Shown here: positions 56,589-64,000 of the stretch, in pieces
Layout of the letters: every line of letters begins with the position of its first letter
Numbering within the stretch: the first letter of the stretch is position 1
Source: Zea mays
Taxonomy: Eukaryota; Streptophyta; Magnoliopsida; Poales; Poaceae
Direction: 5' to 3'
DNA length: 64,000 nt
NCBI RefSeq assembly: GCF_902167145.1
Contig: NC_050098.1
Coordinates: 83,368,207-83,432,206, forward strand
The notes under the pieces: generated by a model
What the model was told of the DNA's origin: nothing
Seen by the model: only the letters and a program-made list of their open reading frames with translations
Database searches by the model: none
Program-made: the position numbers and the translations under genes

Positions 56589-58686
56589 CATTGTAACAAA
56601 GTTATTGAGCTATATGAGGAGTATACGTTTTTTAAGTATCCTACCTCTAAATATATATGGAACTTGGAGAAAAACTAATCCAAAGTAGAGCTGTCAGGGT
56701 TTTTGGAATTCAGACTTGGTTTAATTCAGCATTTAAATTTCTGTGTTTGGAGCCAACTTTGGGCTATTGGAGATTGGAATCCAAGAGGTTTTGATTATTG
56801 GTCACTATACCAAACTTGTAAAGGAACTATAGGAGTATAAACCTTATTAAGCAACTTGCCCCTATAAACATTTGGAACCCAAGAAAAAGAGTGGTTCAAA
56901 GTGGTGCTGCTGTGTTGCTGAATTTTCAGATTGGAAACATTAACTGAATTTTAGTGTTGATAGCCGTTTTGGAGCTGATTTGTGGCTGTTCTATAATGTT
57001 TTGGGCTGTGGTGTTTATAGAAAAGTTGAAGTCTATATGATGGTGAACAAGTTTCTTTAAGTGACTTTGGATTGTTCCCACATAAAAAGTAGAGAAAAAT
57101 GCCCCCAAAGATCAGCTGCTAGGCATTTCTGTAACTGAATTTGGTTCAGTGGCTGAAACCTGAAATTAGTGAATAGTGCCTAGTTTGGAGTGCTTTTGTA
57201 ATTAATCTATGTGGTTTTGGACTAATAATTGTGTGGAAAAGTTGGAGTCCATAGTACCGAGAACAAGGTTTATTAAGTAAGATATCCTTGGTGCTGCACA
57301 AAAGGTGGAGTAAAGTGTGCTCAAAGTTGGTTTATCAGGTGTTGGGATTCAGACTTGGAATAATATTTAAGTCTGAATATGTGTGTTTTTACCCAACTTT
57401 GGGGCCTCGTGGTAATAAATCCAAAGAGATTTGGGTTAAGAGTCTGTAGCAAAATGAGAGACTAAATGTAGATAAACAAGTGTTTTGCAAAGAGTGGGTT
57501 TGGTACTTTATGGAATTTAGAGAATATCCTGCTGCAAAACCCTCTGTCAGACTCTGTGGTGCTGTTTCAGATTTTCTGAAACTGAATTTTCAGTGACTTT
57601 GGCTGTAAATTGGGGTACCATAACTTTTGTTCTATATGATTTCAACCATGAGTTTCTATACAAAATAGGTAGAGCTACAAGTAGAGAATAATTTTGGTTC
57701 AGGGAGAGTGGTCTGTTGCTATGAATAATTGGGATATCAGGGGGGGCTGAACTAGGAGGAATAGAATGGAGCAGCAACACTGATAAGTTTGGTTCAGTGT
57801 CTGGTTTAGTAACTGAAGAAGAATCTCCTCTCGGTGCTGTGCTATAATGGTATTTTTAAGCTGTCATGTGGATGAAGTGCATGACTTATATTTAGAGGCC
57901 TCACTCTCCACTAAAAATACCTAGTTTGGACTGAAATATGGTTGTTCATAGCTGCAGTGTTGTCTGTTTGACTGCTGACCACAATATGGGATCAAGTTCA
58001 ATGCCCTGTGGTGTTTCACTCGACAACAGAGACAGAGGTATGGCTGGGGTACAAAGTGAAGGGTCCAGTGATCTCAGCTCTGCTGGAAGTATCAAAGGTT
58101 TGGACTGTTGTGTGACTATCTGCAAGGGCAGACTTATCTGCTTGCCCTTGCCTAAATAAATCAGTCCAGGTTCAAAGTTTTGGCTGTGTTTGTGTGCCGG
58201 CGTGGGTCAAGGGAGCTAAGCCACGTGTGTAGCCATGAGGTGTTGGCGCCTATAGTGGTATGGATAGGCTTTGGGCTTCAAATATCTGAGCCTAGTGAAG
58301 TATACAACTTGTCCCCTAATTGTTACTAGGCTGCCTGCCTGTTTCCCTGTCAAGAGCTTCTGCTGTTTGATCTATGGATGCCCTACGGTGCTTCATCTGA
58401 TTATATAAATTGGAGTGAACATGCAGTGCATAGTTAAGGTCTAGAGGTCTCACTCTCCCCTGAAAATATCAAGTCGAGCTGTCAGTTTGGGGGAAAGGAA
58501 ATATCTTTATCTCTCTGTTGTTCTCCAATTTGTGCACACACTGAGATAAGTTTGGGGTGGACAACAAAGGGTCTCGAGCTCCAGTTCCTGCAGCAGAAAA
58601 TATCAACTTTGGATCCACTAGTGCCTGTATTCAGAGTTCTTATCTGACCCTTTTCCCTGTCTATGTTACTAGACTAAGTTCAGTGT
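56589..58686 (+). other. LTR G sequence between LINE and captured segment, non-coding
   Basis: No recognisable domain in any frame; repeated phrases such as TTTGGACT / GTTTGGTTCAG and CTCACTCTCC occur. It continues the texture of 49557-50293. Confidence 0.5.
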
Positions 58687-58895
58687 CTAGGGGGCTGATT
58701 GGTTGCATGTGTGCGCTCGTGCAGGGCCCATTAGATACAAGTTTTTGACAGTGCAGTGTGTTTGGTTGCTTGAACAAATATCTAGGCCAGACTACGCTCG
58801 TGCAAAATAACCATCTCATCCAGGCCCATCACAAACGGCCAAAATCTCCGTTTCTTCGGAGCCAGGCTCCACTCATTCCCTGTCGTCGCAGCTCA

Positions 58896-59095
58896 GAGCA
58901 CGCGCAGCCGCCTCGCCTCGCCTGGAGCTCACGCAGCCGCCTCGCCTGGAGCTCGCGCAGCCGCCTCGCCTTGCCTGGAGCTTGCGCAGCCACCTCGTCT
59001 GGATCTCGTGCTAGGGTTGGAGCCAGGGTCCTCTCGCAGCCGCCTCTATCCTCGCCTGGAGCTCGCGCTAGGGTTCCTCTCGCAGCCGCCGCTGT
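58896..59095 (+). repeat. GC-rich degenerate tandem repeats
   Basis: Repeats of CGCAGCCGCCTCGCC plus TGGAGCTCGCG (about 24-30 bp), followed by two GCTAGGGTT copies. Probably the 5' UTR or promoter of the captured MnmG gene. Confidence 0.6.
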
Positions 59096-59285
59096 TGAGG
59101 TTAGACTCTGCCTTCTCCTCTCACCCTCCGCTCTCCCTCTCTCATCTCCTCTCCCCGCTCCGAACACTGGGCCGGTCGATCGTCCGCCGCACCCCCCTTG
59201 TGGTCACGGTTCTCTTCTTCTCTATCTCTCGCGCACGGATCTCACTCTCAGACGCTAGGTGCACTTGCTCCTGGTACTACCAGGT

Positions 59286-60810
59286 AACGAGGTTGGCATT
59301 GTGGTCGGAGGCGGCCATGCCGGATGCGAGGCCGCCCTTGCTTCGCCTCGCCTCGGCGCGCGCACCCTGCTTCTTACGCTCAACATTGACCGGATTCCGT
59401 GGCAGGTCTGCGCTGAGCTAGCTTTGCCCCGATGGTAGATATTCTAGTCAAGTTCATGACTGAAATTACTTGAATATTGACTCCTGATGCCAGATAATAA
59501 AAATCATGTCCCTTATATGAAGAATTGATCCATCAAACCCTGCAGTGTAGAAATTTAGCAATGTGAAATCTCACCTGTGATAGCATTTTTGTAGGGCACA
59601 GATTTTGTTCCAAGGTATGAATGTACGATAGAAACTGAATAGATGATTTTTGATTAGTATGTTGCATATCTTAGTATGCTATAGCCTATAACTATAAGGA
59701 AACATTCTTTGTCAATGAATTCCATTTAAATTTTAGTATTAGAAGTGTGGTTCTGCTTCAACTCATCTTCTGCCCTACCCAGCCTTGTAACCCTGCTGTT
59801 GGTGGCCCTGCAACGTCTCAACTTGTCCATGAGGTAGATGCCCTTGGTGGTAAAATTGGAAAAATTACTGATAGGTACGAGTTCAAACGTCTTGTTGTCT
59901 GGAGAATGAGTTTCTCTGAGTGCAAATGGCTGAGAGTCCAGATTTTGATTGCTAGTTAATCAACAAAGATATCTTAGCATACTGATTGCATCTTCTTCTG
60001 ATAGGTGCTACTTGCAAAAGCGTGTACTGAACAGCTCAAAAGGCCCTGCTATATGTGCACTGCGTGCTCAGCCTGATAAGAGAGAGTATGCAATAGAGAT
60101 GAAGAACAGTGTGGAAAGGTCAGTGTATACTAAGTTGCTAACTTTACTTGGATTTATAATCTTGTCTGGCACCTCCATAAGTGGTTAGTGCTACATAATT
60201 TCTGAATATGCTTCGTTTATAGCTGACCTCATTTAAGTTATGTTAATTTGATCATCATTTCATAGCTTCTTAGGTTGTACTCACAAAATTGTGATATTTG
60301 GTTTAAAATATATCAAACATGACACCTTCTCAAAATTTGGCACCGGATATTGTTGTTACTGTATTAAGACCATGGTTCTGCATGGCTAGTCTTAAGTTCT
60401 CAATGTAGTAAAAAACACTCAAGGTAGATGTAAATATTTTAATCTTCTGACATAAGAGTTTAGCATTTTTTTCTGCTTGCCAACTTTTGTCATGCTTTGC
60501 TGATGTTTCTTATCGTTGATCGCATGTATTGTGATAGATTTCACATTGCTTATTGACTATTTTGTGTACTATGCTTCAGCACAGAAAATCTTTTCATTAG
60601 AGAAGCAATGGCTACAGAGGTTTTAATTGGAAAAAATGACACCATTGAGGGTGTTTGCACTTTCTTCAGCATGGACTTTATGCACCATCTGTTGTACTTA
60701 GCACCAGAACATTCATGAGTGGTAAGATTTGGATTGGTAGGACATCAATGCCTGCTGGGCGAGCTGGAGAGTCAGCTTCTCATGGACTAACTGAAAACTT
60801 GCAGTTTCTG
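59286..60810 (+). pseudogene. mnmG-like: Captured fragment of an organellar MnmG/GidA-like gene (four exons, frameshifted)
   Basis: MnmG is the FAD enzyme that, with MnmE, modifies the wobble uridine of some tRNAs in bacteria and organelles. Exon A (about 59286-59405) encodes the FAD-binding motif [13 protein letters not shown] and [14 protein letters not shown]. Exon B 59783-59874: [23 protein letters not shown]. Exon C 60005-60118: RVLNSSKGPA, ALRAQPDKREYA. Exon D 60580-60810: TENLFIREAM, then [19 protein letters not shown]. Introns of 377, 130 and 461 nt have GT-AG ends and keep phase. A 1-base loss near 60680 shifts the frame inside exon D. Only the N-terminal about 40% of the protein is present and no start codon is certain. 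Confidence 0.85.
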
Positions 60811-61010
60811 GGGCCAAGCTGCTCGGCTCCTGGGGCGTGGACCTCCCCATCAGGCCGCTGCACACGCTCCACCTCTACTGGCGCGTGAAGCCCGGCCAGG
60901 AGCAGACTGTCTCGACGAGCGCCGGGTTCCCGACCTTCTCCAGCTACGGCGACCCGCCCGTGTACGGCGCGCCGTCGCTGGAGCTCCCGGGGCTCATCAA
61001 GATCAGCTGC
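60811..61010 (+). pseudogene. Captured fragment of a sarcosine-oxidase-like FAD gene
   Basis: Encodes [20 protein letters not shown] and FPTFSSYGDPPVYGAPSLE, then GLIKISC. This is the middle of plant 'probable sarcosine oxidase' (monomeric, FAD-dependent amine oxidase family). Clearly GC-rich (about 65-70%), unlike the AT-rich MnmG exons before it. It is joined directly after the MnmG sequence LTENLQ, in another frame, with no linker. Homology ends at about 61010. Confidence 0.8.
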
Positions 61011-61500
61011 ATTAGATCTTAGAGTACACTGTTTTACACAATTTGGAGTTGTTACTACTATCAAGCTTTAGACTTTAGACTTTGGAGTACACTGTTTTTA
61101 CACTGTATTAAGCTTTAGCCTTTTATGCTACAGTGTGTAAAAAAGCAAGCTTTAGACAGTTAGGCTAATCTATAGACAGTGTAAAGCTTGATTTTTTGAC
61201 AATACAGTTCAAATTCTTAGAACAATGCGGTCTGAAAGTTTAATACAGTTCTGACAATAGAGTTGAGTACACTGTTTTGAGGCTAATATGTCAAGCTTAG
61301 ATACCAGTTTGTCAAGCTTGTTTTAGTCCAAATTTGTATTTACTTAGCTGTGTAAATTGTGTACAATTTGAAGACTGTTTTAGTTGGTGTAGAAATTGTG
61401 TAGAATTTCTAGATAGTTTTATGTTGCTCGGTGTGAGACGTGTAAATTGTGGCTTCTGTATTTTTTATGCCCAGTAAATACTATCAGTAATTCTGGCTGA
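61011..61500 (+). repeat. AT-rich tail with repeated GAGTACACTGTTTT
   Basis: The 14-mer GAGTACACTGTTTT occurs at 61022, 61085 and 61265, with interspersed TCAAGCTT(TAGAC) motifs. Non-coding; possibly subterminal repeats of the captured element. Confidence 0.6.
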
Positions 61501-61665
61501 GTCGGTACAGGAAACCAAACATGAGCTCATTAAATCCTGGCTGAATCGATACACAAAACCAAACACGTAACAAATTAACTACTTGCATCTATGTATACAT
61601 GCTAGGCTCAGCCTGCATCTGGGCCTGAACCAGACTCAAACCAACCGGACAACAATCAGACGCTA

Positions 61666-64000
61666 GGAAAGCCAGTGTCCTGCGTGGTATGTGGGTTTGG
61701 GAGCCACGTTTGTGAGTCCCTGCTGTGTTGTCACCTTTTGAACCCTTCTCTACCAGTCTAGCTGAACTTGAGGACATCTGCCCCTATCCTGGTTGCTTTA
61801 GAACCTGGATCAGTGAATCCTCTTCCTTGTCCTTGAGCTCTAGCCCTGGTTTCTCTGCATGTGTGGGGGTGGTCTTCATGCCTTCAGGTTTGTGTAGCTT
61901 CCCTCCCCAGCCCCTGGGTTTGCCCTGTCCGAGTGCCTTGCATGCCATTCCCTTGGTGGTGACCATAGCCACCGATTGCTCACCTTGCCATGGCCAGGAC
62001 AGATGGAGCAGCTGCACACCTAAGTTGGTCCCATTCTCTGATCTCCATATGACACTGAAGCTTACGTAGTTCCCCCTTTGAACTCTACCAATGCATGCTG
62101 CGTGGAACAGGGACATGTCGTTGCAATCTAGCGCTGCGGACACGCCTCAATGTCGACTGATTGACTTGCGTTCGTCCCCGGCCAAATTAGCGCAAGCACC
62201 GAAGCCTAGGTATGCCACTAATGCTCCCCGCGATGTTTGATTTAACTCTACCGTATGGAAGCTACGGGATCAAGTTCATCAAGCCATAGTCTCCGTCGTC
62301 GTAGTTGGTAGCCGTGTTCCGATGTCTCCGCGGTCAAATTAAATGTGTGTCTGTGTTCGCCGTAGTCCAAGGAGTAGGTTGGTGATGTCGCCGTCGTCTG
62401 CGACGAGCTTCTATGGAAAATCCGACGCCAGGTCGCTGGAGTTGGGCGCGGAGCCGTCGGGGCCGAGAAGTTGTTAAAAGGAGGTTGCCAAGGGGTGTCT
62501 GTGTGATTGTCAGTGGCACAAATGAATAGTGGCAGGAGCTTAGATTGGTTTTGCATGAGCCAGGGTCCTTTGTGCAAAAGCGCAGACGCGGGCGCAGGCT
62601 CCCCCGTCGTTGGCAGGCTCTGCCTGGAGTTGGGCCACGTGGGCTGATTTCAGCCCAGAATTAATTGTTTCCCATTATTCATTTACCCGCCAACTTGGAA
62701 ATGATGCCAAAAATTGTAGAAAATTTCAAAAATAGCAAGACAAATTTTGTTGGATATCTAAATTATGAGCTCTCTGGTAAAGTTGGATTTAGGATTTTTA
62801 GGGCAATTATAAAATATTAAGTGAATTAAAGATGATCTTGAAAGGACTATTTGAATTTTAGAAATAAGAATTGAGCATCAAAAATCATGAAATTTGTTTG
62901 GAGAAGCTTGTTATCAAAAGTTGAACCCTTGGGCAAAGTTTGGAACTAATTGGATATGATTTTGTTAGCAAACTAATTATTGCCCGAAAACAAAAGGATT
63001 TCACCTACGAAATAAGGACACCTAGTAGTTTAGTGAAGTGAGGGACTTGCTTAAGAAATTTTAAGCTTTGGATGAGATATAAGCTGGATTAGTTCCCTGG
63101 TTTACCTAAGTGAATTCAAATTGGTCACTTTAATTGAGCGTTACGAAATAGATGTATTCTTGTCATGTGTTTTAGTTGTAGTGTTTCTGTTCCCCACCTC
63201 TCCTTGTAAGAGTTTGCATTTCATATCATAGCATAAGCATACATGTATTTGTAATTGACTTGTAGAACACCTAGAAGAAGTGGTGTTTGAGGGAGTCTAC
63301 TCCAGTGCCTGCTCATCAAGTGGATGGAGCTATCTAACTAAAGGTTGGATAGAAGGATCTAGAACCTCCTCTCTGCAACAAAGGCAAGAGCCCCGGTGCA
63401 TGCAACCCCTTCCTTGTATTTTTAAAAGATTTTTATACACTTTAAGTCTAGTGAAATGTGCATTAAGTTTATAGGAGTTTCTTGGAAATATTGGATGCAT
63501 TGCCTACCTTGATATCCATACCTTTATAGATACTTTTCATGAAGTATCAAAATATGATTTACAAAAATGCTTAGCCCTGCTTAGATCTTGTGGATAGAGG
63601 TTGTCTTTTGCATTAATGCCTAGCTCAAGGGTTATTCTGAGGAAGGATGGCTTCTACCTGCAAGAATATTTTCATTTGGAGCATGGTGGGATCTTACTGC
63701 AAAGTTCTCTATAATGCTCTTTTCATCCTAAGGAACACAAACAATCCTAAGGATGGAAGTACTTAAATCGGGACCTGGGCTAGGAACAGGTGATGCTCCA
63801 CCCAGGTTATTTAAGGATTGGATGCGTATGTAGGCCTATAAGATCAAGGACTATCTTAACTGGCCACATGCCCTGGATATGGGACATGGTAAGCTTGAAC
63901 CTGGCTATTCCATACGTGAAAAGACAACCGCACACTAGGCGTGGGAGATGGTGGGAGTAGCGTGTACCTTCCTGGCTGGAGGCTGGACGGAGGAGTACTG
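61666..64000 (+). other. Right-hand non-coding region (probably LTR G or its 5' internal region)
   Basis: No recognisable protein domain on either strand. The stretch 63240-63420 (AACACCTAG..GTGGTGTT, CAAAGGCAAGAGCCCCGGTGCATG) has the texture of Del/Tekay-type LTRs. The window ends here without a PBS. Confidence 0.4.

Larger units (their letters stand above)
58690..61662 (+). mobile_element. Candidate gene-capturing DNA transposon (2973 bp) carrying MnmG and sarcosine-oxidase fragments
   Basis: All host-gene-like sequence in this region falls between two imperfect inverted ends: GGGGGCTGATTGGTTG at 58690 and, on the minus strand, CGTCTGATTGTTG at 61662. Both are flanked by CTA (58687-58689, 61663-61665). 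A 3-bp TSD and TTGGTT-type ends fit PIF/Harbinger-like elements. Introns are retained, so capture was at the DNA level. The ends match over only about 10 core bases, so the boundary call is tentative. No transposase. No Helitron-type CTRRT hairpin was recognised. Confidence 0.4.
49557..64000 (+). repeat. LTR G (Del/Tekay-like), split by a LINE and a gene-capturing segment; right end outside window
   Basis: Begins TGTAACACCCCTGG after GTAGC (possible TSD half, 49552-49556). LTR-like sequence runs 49557-50306, 56589-58686 and, less certainly, 61666-64000. No gag or pol is seen, and I do not find its end. If all parts belong to one LTR it exceeds 4 kb without insertions. Confidence 0.45.

Noticed and set aside
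60655..61022. A functional MnmG-sarcosine oxidase fusion protein
   Set aside because: A frameshift lies inside the MnmG exon and the two parts are in different frames; only fragments of each enzyme are present.
58690..61662. Helitron as the gene-capture vehicle
   Set aside because: No TC start with a CTRRT end and preceding hairpin was seen at plausible positions; remains possible if the ends lie outside.
61784..62143. 119-codon minus-strand ORF as a gene
   Set aside because: No recognisable domain and it lies in LTR-like sequence; chance ORF is more likely.

Overview
The window is intergenic DNA from a large grass genome, most likely maize (Zea mays). It is almost entirely nested transposable elements and contains no intact host gene. 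Maize is inferred from Opie/Ji-type Copia LTRs, Tat-type and Del/Tekay-type Gypsy elements, and insertions inside insertions. I label the elements A-H, X, Y and Z.

Left and centre (1-45650). The insertion order can be read from LTR ends, primer-binding sites (PBS) and target-site duplications (TSDs). H, an old plus-strand Gypsy, was split by Z, a minus-strand Tat-type Gypsy whose 5' LTR is 44928-45650. Z was hit twice: by Y in its reverse transcriptase and by Copia D (35313-44790) in its leader. Y is a minus-strand, non-coding Gypsy with LTRs at 19879-22291 and 23939-34286. Its 3' LTR was hit by X, a minus-strand Del/Tekay-like element with its LTR at 16595-19878. Its 5' LTR was hit by Copia C (25555-33522), which later received a hAT MITE. 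X carries A (1-16533), and A carries B (4793-12153). The H>Z>Y>X>A>B chain is six levels deep.

A and B are Tat-type Gypsy elements with complementary content. A, and independently Z, has a start codon just after the PBS followed directly by protease and reverse transcriptase, with no gag. B has an intact gag and no pol. In both A and B the 3' half carries a long antisense gene with its own TATA box and three exons at matching positions. A and B also share an LTR promoter core and the LTR 3' end. B's LTRs differ by one substitution and one indel, so B is very recent.

Right side (45651-64000). The degenerate H pol is followed by an unclassified fragment, the start of LTR F, and LTR G inserted in F. 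G contains a full-length L1-type LINE (50307-56575) with two open ORFs and a 13-bp TSD. It also contains a roughly 3-kb segment carrying intron-containing fragments of two unrelated host genes: an organellar MnmG/GidA-like tRNA-modification enzyme, and a sarcosine-oxidase-like FAD enzyme. The host of G continues past the window edge.
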